64,000 nt of DNA from NCBI GenBank assembly GCA_963805525.1, contig CAWDUT010000007.1, positions 1,364,001-1,428,000 on the forward strand, in the 5' to 3' direction. The position numbers and the translations under genes were made by a program. The notes below the pieces were generated by a model. It was given only the letters and a program-made list of their open reading frames with translations. It had not been told where the DNA came from and did not search any database. Positions within the stretch are counted from its first letter, which is position 1; each line of letters begins with the position of its first letter. This stretch comes from DASQFQ01 sp963805525. GTDB taxonomy: Bacteria > Actinomycetota > Thermoleophilia > Solirubrobacterales > Solirubrobacteraceae. Shown piece by piece: positions 1 through 8,740 of the stretch.

Positions 1-888
1 GACGCGCGCGACCTCGATGCGCGCCGGAGCGGCGGGCGGGCCAACCTTGTCCCACAGCAGCCGGGAGAGCGCGGCGGCCATGCGGCCGCTGCCGAGCAGC
101 GTCGCCCGCTCGTCGCTGTCCTCGCCGTCCCAGCGGCGGCGCGAGACCAGCGCGTCGATCGGGCGCTGGTCGACGCTCTGCTCGCCGAGCGACGGCAGCA
201 CCTGGGAGATGTAGGCGATGAACACGCGGTTCGGCCCCACGACGAGCACGCCCTCGCGCGCGAGCTGGGGGTCGGCGTAGAGCAGCCACGCGGCGCGGTG
301 CAGGCCGACCGCGGTCTTGCCGGTGCCGGGGCCGCCTTGGACGACCAGCGCGCCGTCGGGCGGCAGGCTGATCAGCTCGTACTGCTCCGGCGTGATCGTC
401 GAGATGATCTGGCGCATCTCGCCGACGCGCTGGCGGGTGATGTCGTCGACGATCGCCTCGGTGAGGTGCTCCTCCCCGGTCTGGAGCTGCTCGTCGACGA
501 ACCCGAGCACGGCGCGCTCCTCGATGTCGAGCCGGCGCCGCCGGCTGACGCCGCGCGGGTCGGCCGGCGTGGCGGCGTAGAACGGCTCGGCGGCCGGCGC
601 GCGCCAGTTGATCGCCAGCAGGCGGTTGCCCTCGTCGGCGACCGCGTGCCGCCCGACGTACAGCGACCCCTCCCCCGGCCGGTCGATCCGGCCGAAGTAG
701 AGCGGCCCGCTGGCGCCGGTGTACGCGCGGAGGCGCTCGAGCCGCATCCGCTCGAGCACCTCCTCCGTGAACACGTCGCCCTGGCGGTTGCGCCGGCTGA
801 CGGACAGCGCGTCGAGCAGCGCGTCATAGGCGGCGAAGGTCAGGTCGAGGTGCTCCTGCTCCTCGGCGAGCTGCGGATCGGCGGCCAC
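1..888 (-). CDS. helD: HelD-like RNA polymerase-associated ATPase, N-terminal part (cut by window edge)
   Basis: The reading frame is open from a GTG at 888 down to base 1, giving 296 residues with no stop, so the C-terminal part lies outside the window. It has an N-terminal helical segment, then the HelD-type region with LYFGRID and INWRAPAAEPFY (residues about 70-110), and a Walker A motif GGPGTGKT near residue 185. These features identify the actinobacterial HelD/HelR family of superfamily-1 ATPases, which release stalled RNA polymerase from DNA and can give rifamycin tolerance. The start is the only sensible GTG ahead of the conserved block; no strong ribosome site is visible. It is divergent from the phospholipase-D gene. 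Family assignment is strong; the role in this organism is inferred from the family. Confidence 0.85.
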   Translation of the reverse strand, partial: MAADPQLAEEQEHLDLTFAAYDALLDALSVSRRNRQGDVFTEEVLERMRLERLRAYTGASGPLYFGRIDRPGEGSLYVGRHAVADEGNRLLAINWRAPAAEPFYAATPADPRGVSRRRRLDIEERAVLGFVDEQLQTGEEHLTEAIVDDITRQRVGEMRQIISTITPEQYELISLPPDGALVVQGGPGTGKTAVGLHRAAWLLYADPQLAREGVLVVGPNRVFIAYISQVLPSLGEQSVDQRPIDALVSRRRWDGEDSDERATLLGSGRMAAALSRLLWDKVGPPAAPARIEVARV

Positions 889-983
889 CGGGCTAATCTT
901 GCCGGTTCGCGGCGCGCCCGCACCCGGTGGATCGGGGTGTGAGCACGCTTGTCAGGCCCGCGCGCGCCAAGGACGATCGCCGC

Positions 984-2108
984 ATGGATGACGTCCGCGC
1001 CCGCGCGGAGCAGCTCGCGCGCTCGGAGGTCAAGCTCGGCGACCTCGCGCTGAAGTTCGACGAGACCACGGCCGCGACCGCTGACGTCCACGTGTCGGGG
1101 CGCGACTTCTTCCCGCTGATCCTCGACGACATCGCGAGCGCGACGTCGTCGATCCACATCAACCAGTACGGCTTCCGGCCCGGCGAGATCGGGGAGCGGT
1201 TCGCCGCCGCGCTGCTCGCCAAGGCCGCCGAGGGGGTCGCCGTGCGGATCGTCGTCGACCGGGTCGGCTCGCGGCCCGGCCGGTCGGGCGGCTTCTACGA
1301 CCGGCTGCGAGCCGGCGGGATCGACGTCCGCGTCGTGCGCGCGCCCGGGCGCATCGACCACCGCAAGCTGTTCGTCGTCGACGGCCGCGTCGCGTGGGTC
1401 GGCGGCGCGGGGATCGAGGATCACTTCAACGACGGCCGCTTCCACGACCTGTTCGTCCGCCTCACGGGTCCGGTGGTCGCGCAGCTGCAACTCGTCTTCC
1501 TCGCCAGCTTCCGCTGGCTCGGCGGCACCGTCGCGCCGGAGCGGCTCGACGCCCTCTTCCCCGCGCTCGAGCCGGGCGCGATCCCGGCGACGGCGCTGCA
1601 CAACGCGCCCGGCCCGTACCGGCCGATCACGACCGCGATCGCGCAGCTGCTCGACGGCGCGCAGGAGAGGCTCGACGTGGTCAACCCGTACGTCGCCGAC
1701 AAGGCGATGATCGAGCGCATCACCGCCGCCGCGCACCGCGGCGTCCGCGTGCGGCTGTTCGTGCCCGCGAGCCCCAACAACAAGGCGTGCGCCGCCGCGC
1801 AGCGCCACCACCACCCCGCCCTGCTGGACGCGGGCGTGCGCATCCTCGGCTACCCGAAGATGCTGCACGCGAAGGCCTTCGTCCGCGACGGCGAGGAGGT
1901 GCTGGCCGGCACCTGCAACCTCGAGGCGTGGAGCCTCAAGCGCTTCTTCGAGATCGACGTGCGCGTGCGCTCGCGCGAGCTCGCCGCGCAGTTCGACGAG
2001 CGCTTCTCGGCCCCGGCCGAGGCGATCTCCACACCGGGGGTCGCGCCGGACGGGATCGGGCCCCGGTTCGCGTCGAGAGCCGCCGCGGCGCTCTCGCCTC
2101 TACTGTGA
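984..2108 (+). CDS. Phospholipase D / cardiolipin synthase-like protein
   Basis: The product has 374 residues and two HKD half-sites: HRKLFVVDG near residue 130 and HAKAFVRDG with downstream GTCNLE near residue 295. In this superfamily the paired HxK motifs form one active site that cleaves or transfers phosphodiesters, for example in cardiolipin synthesis. There is no signal peptide and no clear N-terminal membrane anchor, unlike the second family member at 21603-22844. The start chosen is ATG 984, preceded by AAGGA 10 nt upstream; an in-frame GTG further upstream is less likely. The substrate is unknown: a phospholipid or a nucleic acid are both possible. Confidence 0.75.
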   Translation: MDDVRARAEQLARSEVKLGDLALKFDETTAATADVHVSGRDFFPLILDDIASATSSIHINQYGFRPGEIGERFAAALLAKAAEGVAVRIVVDRVGSRPGRSGGFYDRLRAGGIDVRVVRAPGRIDHRKLFVVDGRVAWVGGAGIEDHFNDGRFHDLFVRLTGPVVAQLQLVFLASFRWLGGTVAPERLDALFPALEPGAIPATALHNAPGPYRPITTAIAQLLDGAQERLDVVNPYVADKAMIERITAAAHRGVRVRLFVPASPNNKACAAAQRHHHPALLDAGVRILGYPKMLHAKAFVRDGEEVLAGTCNLEAWSLKRFFEIDVRVRSRELAAQFDERFSAPAEAISTPGVAPDGIGPRFASRAAAALSPLL

Positions 2109-2130
2109 CGACCAACCGACGGAGGTGCCG

Positions 2131-2619
2131 ATGACGGCCAAGGCCGATTTCACTGAAGAGGAGTGGGCGCGACTCAAGCGCGCCCCGTTCGTCGCCGGTA
2201 TGGCGATCTCGCTCGCCGACCCCGGCGGCCCGATCGAGGCGGTGAAGGAGACCGCGGCGACGCTCAAGACCGTGCGCGCCGCCGAGGGCGGCGACCGCGG
2301 TGAGCTCGTGGGCGCGCTGGCGACCGAGGTCGTGGCGGATGCCGGGGAGCGCAAGAACCCGCTCGGCGGCTTCAAGCCCAGCGGCGGCGCCAACGCCGGC
2401 GTCGAGATCCTGGGCGAGCTCGGCGAGGTCAACCGCATCGTCGGGGAGAAGGCTTCGCCGGAGGACGCCGCGGCGCTGCGCCAGTGGCTGCTCGACGCCG
2501 CGCAGGAGGCCGCGAACGCAGCCAAGGAGGGAGGCTTCCTCGGCTTCCACGCCGAGCGCGTGAGCGAGGGCGAGCAGAAGATGCTCGACAGCCTCCGCGG
2601 AGTGCTGTCGGAGGGATGA
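2131..2619 (+). CDS. Conserved hypothetical protein
   Basis: This is a 162-residue acidic, alanine- and glutamate-rich soluble protein. Its N-terminus runs FTEEEWARLKRAPFVAGMAI and is followed by predicted helices. There is no signal peptide, membrane segment or recognisable catalytic motif. GGAGG at 2121-2125 precedes ATG 2131 and fixes the start; the upstream in-frame GTG at 2125 overlaps that ribosome site. It follows the phospholipase-D gene by 22 bp and precedes an F420 oxidoreductase by 13 bp, so all three may be co-transcribed. I recall similar unnamed proteins in actinobacteria but assign no function. Confidence 0.7.
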   Translation: MTAKADFTEEEWARLKRAPFVAGMAISLADPGGPIEAVKETAATLKTVRAAEGGDRGELVGALATEVVADAGERKNPLGGFKPSGGANAGVEILGELGEVNRIVGEKASPEDAAALRQWLLDAAQEAANAAKEGGFLGFHAERVSEGEQKMLDSLRGVLSEG

Positions 2620-2632
2620 GCGCCGACATCGC

Positions 2633-3469
2633 GTGACGGGTGAGCTCCCGCTGGTCGGGTTCGGCCTCCCGGTCGCGGGAGGCTGGGCCACCCCGGACTC
2701 GATCCGCCACATCGCACGCCGCGCCGAGGAGCTCGGCTACGCGTCGCTGTGGACCTACCAGCGCGTGCTCAACCCCGTCGCCGAGCCGCTCGGCCCGGCG
2801 CACGAGTCGGTGCTCGACCCGGTCGTCCCGCTCGCGCTCGTCGCGGGCGTGACCAACCGGATCCGGCTGGGGACGGCGACGATCTGCGCGCCATTCACGG
2901 CGCCCGCGCTGCTCGCGAAGACGCTGACGTCGCTGGACGTGGTCTCCGGCGGCCGGTTGACCGCGGGGCTCGGGATGGGCTGGATGCCGCAGGAGTACGC
3001 CGCCGCCGGCGTGCCGTTCGAGCGGCGGGGCGCGCGGATGGACGAGTACCTGCGCTGCCTGGAGGCGCTGTGGACGCAGGACCCGGTCGAGTTCGCGGGC
3101 GACTTCTACACCGTGCCGCGCTCGCACGTGGCGCCGAAGCCCGTGCAGCGCCCGCACCCTCCGGTGCTGCTGGGCGGCGCCGCCCCGCCGGCGCTGCGCC
3201 GCGCCGGTCGGCTCGCCCAGGGCTGGATCGCCAGCAGCCGGCACGACCTCGCGCAGCTCGGCGCGTCGATCGAGCTCGTGCGCGACGGCGCGCGCGAGGC
3301 CGGGCGCGACCCGGACGCGCTGCGGATCGTGGTGCGACTCACGCGGGAGCGGACGCACGACGAGCTCGAGGCCCTGCGCGCGCAGGGCGTCACCGAGGTG
3401 TTCCTGGACCTCAACCTCTCGCCCCGCGACGACGCAGAGCGCGTGCTCGAGGCGTTCGCGCCCGCTTAG
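2633..3469 (+). CDS. LLM-class F420-dependent oxidoreductase
   Basis: The product has 278 residues and the bacterial luciferase-like (LLM) TIM-barrel pattern: WTYQRVLNP, then RIRLGTATICAP, then GRLTAGLGMGWMPQEY near residue 105, and PKPVQRPHPPVLLGG near residue 170. Members with this RLxxGLGxGW signature usually use reduced F420 rather than FMN to reduce or oxidise small molecules. The start is GTG 2633, only 13 bp after the preceding gene. The 3' end overlaps by 4 bp the end of a second, oppositely transcribed LLM gene. The substrate cannot be read from sequence; neighbouring acyl-CoA ligases suggest lipid or xenobiotic catabolism. Confidence 0.85.
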   Translation: MTGELPLVGFGLPVAGGWATPDSIRHIARRAEELGYASLWTYQRVLNPVAEPLGPAHESVLDPVVPLALVAGVTNRIRLGTATICAPFTAPALLAKTLTSLDVVSGGRLTAGLGMGWMPQEYAAAGVPFERRGARMDEYLRCLEALWTQDPVEFAGDFYTVPRSHVAPKPVQRPHPPVLLGGAAPPALRRAGRLAQGWIASSRHDLAQLGASIELVRDGAREAGRDPDALRIVVRLTRERTHDELEALRAQGVTEVFLDLNLSPRDDAERVLEAFAPA

Positions 3470-4452
3470 GCGGCCTCGACCTTCGGCATGATGTCCTCCT
3501 TGAGGCGCTTGAGGTCGTCGAGCGTCTTGGAGACCGGCACGTCCGCGAACGGCGGCCACAGGAGCGGCATCGTCAGCCCCGCCTCCTTGTAGCGCTTGAG
3601 CATCTCGGTGATCTGGTCCGCGGTCCCTGCGAGCAGGTTGCTCGCCTTGCCCGCCGGCGTCTGGTCCATCTCCTCATCGGTGATGACGAACCAGATCATG
3701 CTGGAGATCTCGATGTCGTCGATCGACTTGCCGAGCTCCTCGAGCTCGCGGGAGATCTCGCTCGTCCACCGCCCCAGGTCGTCGGGCGAGTCCTGGATGC
3801 CGATCCAGCCCGCGAGGTCGTACTTCGCGACCCGGTTGGCGGAGCGCTTCGGGTCCTTGAGCCCGCTGAAGTAGATCGGCGGGTGGGGCTTCTGGAGCGG
3901 CTTGTGGCCGAACCCGCAGCGGTCGAAGTCGGCGAACTCGCCGTGGTACTCGAACAGGTCGTTGGTCCAGATGCCCTGGCAGATCTCGATCGTCTCGCGC
4001 ACGTGCTTGTGCCGCTTGGGGAAGATGTGCGTGGCGCTCGCGGCCGCGAACTCCTCGGGCATCCAGCCGGCCCCGATGCCGACGTTGAGCCGGCCGTTCG
4101 ACAGGTGGTCGACGGTGGCGAGCTCGGCGGCGAGCACCCCTGGCGCGCGGTAGGGCGTGTCGGTGATGCTCATCCCGATCCGCACCTTCTTCGTCTTCGC
4201 GGCGAGCCACGGGATCAGCGGCCAGCCCTGGAACCACTCGCCGCGCGACGACACCGGCAACTGCGTCGGGAACTCGTCCATCATGCCGAACGAGTACTGC
4301 AGCTTGCCCTCGTCGGAGACCTCCGGGACGACGATCCGGTCCAGCGTCCAGACGGAGTCGAAGTCGAGCTCTTCGGCGAGCGCGGTGAGGTCCTCGAGCT
4401 CCTGGACGGTCACGTTGTCTCGGAAGTTCGGCAGGTACAGAGCGAGCTTCAT
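3466..4452 (-). CDS. LLM-class F420-dependent oxidoreductase
   Basis: The product has 328 residues. It opens with MKLALYLPNFRDN and carries VRIGMSITDTPYRAPGVLAA, GRLNVGIGAGWMPEEF (about residue 120) and KPLQKPHPPIYFSG (about residue 190), all typical of F420-dependent LLM enzymes. GGAGGA lies about 9 nt before the ATG at 4452, so it is probably leadered. It is transcribed in the same direction as the acyl-CoA ligase upstream (4505-5995), with a 52-bp gap, and is convergent with the first LLM gene. It is likely cytosolic. It is clearly paralogous to 2633-3469 but divergent in sequence. The substrate is unknown. Confidence 0.87.
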   Translation of the reverse strand: MKLALYLPNFRDNVTVQELEDLTALAEELDFDSVWTLDRIVVPEVSDEGKLQYSFGMMDEFPTQLPVSSRGEWFQGWPLIPWLAAKTKKVRIGMSITDTPYRAPGVLAAELATVDHLSNGRLNVGIGAGWMPEEFAAASATHIFPKRHKHVRETIEICQGIWTNDLFEYHGEFADFDRCGFGHKPLQKPHPPIYFSGLKDPKRSANRVAKYDLAGWIGIQDSPDDLGRWTSEISRELEELGKSIDDIEISSMIWFVITDEEMDQTPAGKASNLLAGTADQITEMLKRYKEAGLTMPLLWPPFADVPVSKTLDDLKRLKEDIMPKVEAA

Positions 4453-4504
4453 GCGGACCGTCCTCCTCAGGGCGCGTGCGGGAGCCGGAAGGTACCGCTC
4501 CCAC

Positions 4505-5995
4505 TCAGAGCAAGTCCAGTAGCTCCCGCTTGAGCACCTTGCCGTTGTTGTTGGTCGGCAGCTCGTCGATGAAGCGGTAGTCGCGCGGGCGCTTGTAGCG
4601 GGCGATGTGGTCGAGGCACACGTGGTCGAGCTCGTCCGTCGGCGGCGGGGCGCCGTCGTCGGCGGGCACGACGAACGCCACCACGGTCTCGCCCCACTCC
4701 GGGTGCGGCCCTCCGACCACGGCCACCGCGCGGACGCCGTCGTGCTGCAGCAGCACCTCCTCGACCTCGCGCGGATAGATGTTCATGCCGCCGCTGATGA
4801 TCAGGTCCTTGGACCGGTCGCGCAGGGTGAGGTAGCCGTCGTCGTCGAAGCTGCCGACGTCGCCGGTGTGCAGCCAGCCGCCGCGGAGCGTCTCGGCGGT
4901 GGCGTCGGGCTGCTTCCAGTAGCCGGCCATCACGACGTCGCCGCGGACCACGATCTCGCCGATCTCCCCGTCCGGGAGGGCGTGGCCGTCGTCGTCGAGG
5001 ACGCGCACCTCGGTGTCGGTGCGGGCGACGCCGACGGTCTGCATGCGGTCGCGCCAGCGGGGATGGTCACGGTCGGCGTGGTCCGCCTTCGACAGCGCCG
5101 TGATCGTCATCGGCGACTCGCCCTGCCCGTAGATCTGGGCCAGGCGGGGGCCGAAGCGCTCGAGCGCGTTCTCGAGATCCGCGAGGTACATCGGCGCGCC
5201 GCCGTAGATGATCGTCTTCAGGTTGGACAGGTCCGCGCCGGCCAGCGCCGCGTCGGCGGCGAGCCGCTTCACCATCGTGGGAGCGGCGAAGAACGACATG
5301 CCCGGCCAGTGCCGGAGCAGCGCGGCGATCTGCTCCCCGTCGCCGGACTGCGGGAAGACGCTGACCGCCCCCTGGGCGACGTGCGGCAGCCCGTAGAGCC
5401 CAGCGCCGTGCGACAGCGGCGCGACCTGGAGGATCGAGTCCTGCGGTGTCAGCACGTCGATGTCCGCGTAGTAGCTGAGGGTCATCAGGAGCAGGTTGCG
5501 GTTCGTCAGCGTCGCGCCCTTCGGCTGCCCGGTCGTGCCGCTCGTGTAGAAGAGCCAGGCCGGGTCGTCGGGCTCGCGATCGACGAGCGGCGCGGGCGGC
5601 GACGCCGTGAGCCGGTCCCACCGCTCGCCGGGCGCCACGACCGCCGCCTGCCCGACGTCGTCGGCGTGCTCCGGGTCGGTCATGACGATGGCCGTCTCGC
5701 TGTGCTCGAGGATGTAGGCGATCTCGTCGCGGTGCAGGCGGGCGTTGACCGGCACGGCCACGAGCCCGGCGTGCCAGATGGCGTACATCGCCTCGAGGTA
5801 CTCGGGCCGGTTGCGCATCACGATCGCGACCCGGTCGCCGGGAGAGAGATCGAAGTCGTCGCGCAGGCCGGCAGCCGCCGCGGCGGTCCGCTCGGCGAAC
5901 TCGGCCCACGTCGCGTGCACGCGCTCGCCGTCGGCGAGCGCCGTCTCGTCGGGCCGCAGGCGGCCGTGGCGCGCCACCCAGACTGCCGGGTTCAT
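4505..5995 (-). CDS. Acyl-CoA synthetase / AMP-dependent ligase
   Basis: This 496-residue ANL-superfamily adenylating enzyme contains the P-loop FYTSGTTGQPKGA near residue 165, a QIYGQGESP region near residue 285, the hinge GWLHTGDVGSFDDDGYLTLRDR (quoted in part: GWLHTGDVG) near residue 375, and the C-terminal catalytic lysine segment NNNGKVLKREL. It activates a carboxylic acid as acyl-AMP and then acyl-CoA. The ATG at 5995 has a TACATT hexamer 6 nt upstream, suggesting a leaderless mRNA. It probably forms an operon with the downstream LLM enzyme. The acid substrate (fatty acid, aromatic acid or steroid side chain) cannot be decided from sequence. Confidence 0.88.
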   Translation of the reverse strand: MNPAVWVARHGRLRPDETALADGERVHATWAEFAERTAAAAAGLRDDFDLSPGDRVAIVMRNRPEYLEAMYAIWHAGLVAVPVNARLHRDEIAYILEHSETAIVMTDPEHADDVGQAAVVAPGERWDRLTASPPAPLVDREPDDPAWLFYTSGTTGQPKGATLTNRNLLLMTLSYYADIDVLTPQDSILQVAPLSHGAGLYGLPHVAQGAVSVFPQSGDGEQIAALLRHWPGMSFFAAPTMVKRLAADAALAGADLSNLKTIIYGGAPMYLADLENALERFGPRLAQIYGQGESPMTITALSKADHADRDHPRWRDRMQTVGVARTDTEVRVLDDDGHALPDGEIGEIVVRGDVVMAGYWKQPDATAETLRGGWLHTGDVGSFDDDGYLTLRDRSKDLIISGGMNIYPREVEEVLLQHDGVRAVAVVGGPHPEWGETVVAFVVPADDGAPPPTDELDHVCLDHIARYKRPRDYRFIDELPTNNNGKVLKRELLDLL

Positions 5996-6001
5996 GGCGG
6001 C

Positions 6002-6007
6002 AATGTA
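6002..6007 (-). promoter_or_regulatory. Probable -10 hexamer for the acyl-CoA ligase (leaderless)
   Basis: TACATT on the minus strand ends 6 nt before the ATG at 5995 and no ribosome site intervenes. That arrangement matches leaderless actinobacterial promoters. The complementary strand (TAACCA) faces the divergent gene at 6019 with similar spacing. Confidence 0.45.
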
Positions 6008-6018
6008 ACCATCACGCG

Positions 6019-6429
6019 ATGAGGCTCGGCGAGGACGAAGCGCGCGCCCGGCTGGCGGCGCACGACCACGGCGTCCTGTGCACGCTGCACGCCGAGCGGG
6101 GCGTCGACGCCGTGCCGGTGGTCTACGCGGTGGACGGCGATGCCGTCGGCGTCCCGGTCGATCGCGTCAAGCCCAAGGCGTCGTCGCGGCTGCAGCGCGA
6201 GCGCAACCTCGAGGCGGATCCGCGGGCCACGCTGCTCGTCGAGCACTGGGACCGCGAGGACTGGTCGCAGCTGTGGTGGGTGCGGGCCGAGCTGCGCTTC
6301 GAGGGCGACGCCCCGCCGGCGCTCGCCGCCCGGCTGGCCGAGCGCTTCGAGCAGTACCGCGACCAGCCCTTCGACCGGGTGCTGCTGCTGCGCATCGCCG
6401 GCATCACGGGTTGGTCCGCGAGGGGTTAG
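6019..6429 (+). CDS. PPOX-class F420-dependent enzyme (TIGR03668-like)
   Basis: This 136-residue split beta-barrel protein has GVLCTLHAERGVDAVPVVYA near residue 20, then DRVKPKASSRLQRERNLEAD and LLVEHWDREDWSQLWWVR. This matches the short TIGR03668-type branch of the flavin/deazaflavin-binding PPOX superfamily. These proteins bind F420 or flavin as dimers and act as reductases or cofactor-binding proteins. It is divergent from the acyl-CoA ligase and is followed after 31 bp by an SDR gene, in a neighbourhood with two F420 LLM enzymes. The substrate is unknown. Confidence 0.78.
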   Translation: MRLGEDEARARLAAHDHGVLCTLHAERGVDAVPVVYAVDGDAVGVPVDRVKPKASSRLQRERNLEADPRATLLVEHWDREDWSQLWWVRAELRFEGDAPPALAARLAERFEQYRDQPFDRVLLLRIAGITGWSARG

Positions 6430-6460
6430 GGTCGGCCGAACCACGAACCAGGAGGACCGG

Positions 6461-7243
6461 ATGGGGCAGCTCACGGGCCGTCACGCGTTGGTGACGGGCG
6501 GCGCACGCGGCTTGGGGGCCGGGATGGCCGAGGCGCTTGGCGCGGCCGGTGCGGCGGTCATGATCGGCGACGTGGCCGACGACCTCGCGGCGGAGACCGC
6601 GAGCGGGCTCGGCGCGGAGGCCACGCACCTGGACGTCACCGACGAGGCGTCGTGGGAAGCCGCCGTCGCGGCGACGATCGAAGCGCTCGGCGGCCTCGAC
6701 ATCCTCGTCAACAACGCCGGCATCGAGCTCTCGGGCCTGATGGTCGACGCCGAGGCCGACGACATCCGGCGGATGCTCGAGGTCAACGTGCTCGGCACGG
6801 CGCTCGGGATCAAGCACGGGCTGCGGGCGATGCGCCCGGGCGGCCCGGCCGGCAACGGCGGCGCCATCGTGAACATCTCGTCGGTCGCGGCAACGATCGC
6901 GTTCCCCGGAATCGCGGGCTACTCCGCCACCAAGTCGGCGGTCGACCGGCTCACGCGCGTCGCCGCGTTCGAGGCCGGCAAGCTCGGGTTCGGCGTGCGC
7001 GTCAATTGCGTCTACCCGGGGCTCGTGCCGACGGAGATGGGCCAGAAGCTCGCCGCCGACGTGACCGAGCTCGGGCTGTTCGAGAGCCCGGAGGCGGCGG
7101 TCGGCGCCGTGATCGAGCTGACCCCGGCCGGCCGGCTGGGCGAGGTGTCGGACATGGCCGACGCGGTCGTGTTCCTCGCCTCCGACCAGGCGCGCTTCAT
7201 CACCGGCGCCGGGCTGCCGGTCGACGGCGGGATGGGCATGTGA
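6461..7243 (+). CDS. Short-chain dehydrogenase/reductase
   Basis: This 260-residue classical SDR has the nucleotide-binding motif TGGARGLGAG near residue 12, NNAGIE near residue 84, active-site serine NISSVAA near residue 138, and YSATK near residue 152. The C-terminus ends in GAGLPVDGGMGM, as in many 3-oxoacyl or hydroxysteroid dehydrogenases. A strong GGAGG at 6451-6455 sets the ATG at 6461 and excludes a longer upstream reading frame. It sits 6 bp before an acyl-CoA ligase, so the two are probably one transcript. The likely role is NAD(P)-dependent oxidoreduction of a hydroxyacyl or sterol-like intermediate; the exact substrate is unknown. Confidence 0.88.
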   Translation: MGQLTGRHALVTGGARGLGAGMAEALGAAGAAVMIGDVADDLAAETASGLGAEATHLDVTDEASWEAAVAATIEALGGLDILVNNAGIELSGLMVDAEADDIRRMLEVNVLGTALGIKHGLRAMRPGGPAGNGGAIVNISSVAATIAFPGIAGYSATKSAVDRLTRVAAFEAGKLGFGVRVNCVYPGLVPTEMGQKLAADVTELGLFESPEAAVGAVIELTPAGRLGEVSDMADAVVFLASDQARFITGAGLPVDGGMGM

Positions 7244-7249
7244 CGCGCG

Positions 7250-8740
7250 GTGGGCTCGCTCACTGACTACCTCGACAAGGGCGCGTCGCTCGGCCGCGAC
7301 GCGCCCTGCCTGGTCGAGGGCGACCGCACGCTGTCCTACGGCGACGTCCAGGACCTCAGCCACCGTGTCGCGGGCGCGCTCGCGCGCGACGGCGTCGAGC
7401 CCGGCGGCAAGGTCGGGATCCTCAGCTCCAACAACGCCGTCGCGTTCGCGTGCGTGTTCGGCATCGCACGGCGCGGCGCGGTGTGGTGCCCGATCAACCC
7501 GCGCAACGAGATCGCCGAGAACCGCGCGCTGCTCGAGCTCTTCGACTGCGAGTGCCTGATCTACCACCCGAGCTACGCGCCGATGGCCGACCAGCTCGAC
7601 ATCCGGCTGAAGGTCCGCCTCGACGAGCTCGACGACTGGCTCGGCGGGGTGGGCGGGGGCGATGTCACGGCCGAGCTCGTGGACGACCTGGCGATGCTCG
7701 TCGGCACCGGCGGCACGACCGGGCTGCCGAAGGGCGTGATGCTCACCAGCCGCAACCTCGAGACGATGACCGCGATGACGCTGCTGGGCTACCCGTTCAG
7801 CGGCCGCCCCGCGTACCTCGCGCTGGCCCCCCTCACCCACGCCGCGGGCGTGCTGTGCTTCCCCGTCATGACGCGCGGCGGGCGCATCGTCGTGATGCCG
7901 AGGCCGGACGTCGGCGAGTTCCTCGCGCTGATCGAGCGCGAGCGCATCACGCACACGTTCCTGCCGCCGACGCTGATCTACATGCTGCTCGGCCACGAGG
8001 CGATCAGCAGCACCGACCTCTCATCGCTGCAGTGCTTCTGGTACGGCGCGGCGCCGATGTCCACCGCGCGGCTCGAGGAGGCGCTGCGCGTGATCGGCCC
8101 GATGGCCCAGCTGTTCGGCCAGACCGAGGCGCCGATGATGGTCTCGATGCTGCCGCCCGCGGACCACTACAACGCCGACGGGACGGTCGCGACGCAGCGC
8201 CTCGCCTCGGCCGGCCGCCCCGCGCCGCTGGTCACCGTCGGGATCATGGACCCGGACTCCGGCGCCCTGCTCGCGGCCGGCGAGCGCGGCGAGATCGTGG
8301 TGCGCGGTTCGCTCGTGATGGCCGGCTACTACAAGAACCCCGAGGCGACCGAGGCCGCGTCCAAGCACGGCTGGCACCACACGGGCGACATCGGCTACCT
8401 CGACGACGACGGCTACCTGTTCATCGTCGATCGCCTCAAGGACATGATCATCACGGGCGGCTTCAACGTCTACTCCGCCGAGGTCGAGCAGGCGCTGATG
8501 CAGCACCCGGCGGTGCGCGACTGCGCGGTCGTCGGGCTGCCGGACGACAAGTGGGGCGAGCGCGTCACCGCCGTCATCGAGGCCGGCGGCGACGTCGAGC
8601 CCGACGAGCTGGTCGCGTTCGTGAAGGCGCGGATCGGATCCGTGAAGGCGCCCAAGCAGGTCGAGCTCTGGCCGGAGCTGCCTCGCTCACGCCTCGGCAA
8701 GGTGCTCAAGGCCGACGTCAGGACGAAGCTGCTGCGCTAA
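7250..8740 (+). CDS. Acyl-CoA synthetase / AMP-dependent ligase
   Basis: This 496-residue ANL-family ligase has the P-loop VGTGGTTGLPKGVM near residue 155, AQLFGQTEAPMM near residue 285, GWHHTGDIGYLDDDGYLFIV near residue 380 and the C-terminal lysine region SRLGKVLKADV. It is unusual in having GGTTGLPKG where many members have SGTTG. The start is GTG 7250, six bases after the SDR stop, which implies co-translation. It is paralogous to 4505-5995, giving two ligases in one F420-rich catabolic neighbourhood. The 3' end overlaps the convergent TPR gene by 4 bp. The substrate is unknown. Confidence 0.88.
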   Translation: MGSLTDYLDKGASLGRDAPCLVEGDRTLSYGDVQDLSHRVAGALARDGVEPGGKVGILSSNNAVAFACVFGIARRGAVWCPINPRNEIAENRALLELFDCECLIYHPSYAPMADQLDIRLKVRLDELDDWLGGVGGGDVTAELVDDLAMLVGTGGTTGLPKGVMLTSRNLETMTAMTLLGYPFSGRPAYLALAPLTHAAGVLCFPVMTRGGRIVVMPRPDVGEFLALIERERITHTFLPPTLIYMLLGHEAISSTDLSSLQCFWYGAAPMSTARLEEALRVIGPMAQLFGQTEAPMMVSMLPPADHYNADGTVATQRLASAGRPAPLVTVGIMDPDSGALLAAGERGEIVVRGSLVMAGYYKNPEATEAASKHGWHHTGDIGYLDDDGYLFIVDRLKDMIITGGFNVYSAEVEQALMQHPAVRDCAVVGLPDDKWGERVTAVIEAGGDVEPDELVAFVKARIGSVKAPKQVELWPELPRSRLGKVLKADVRTKLLR

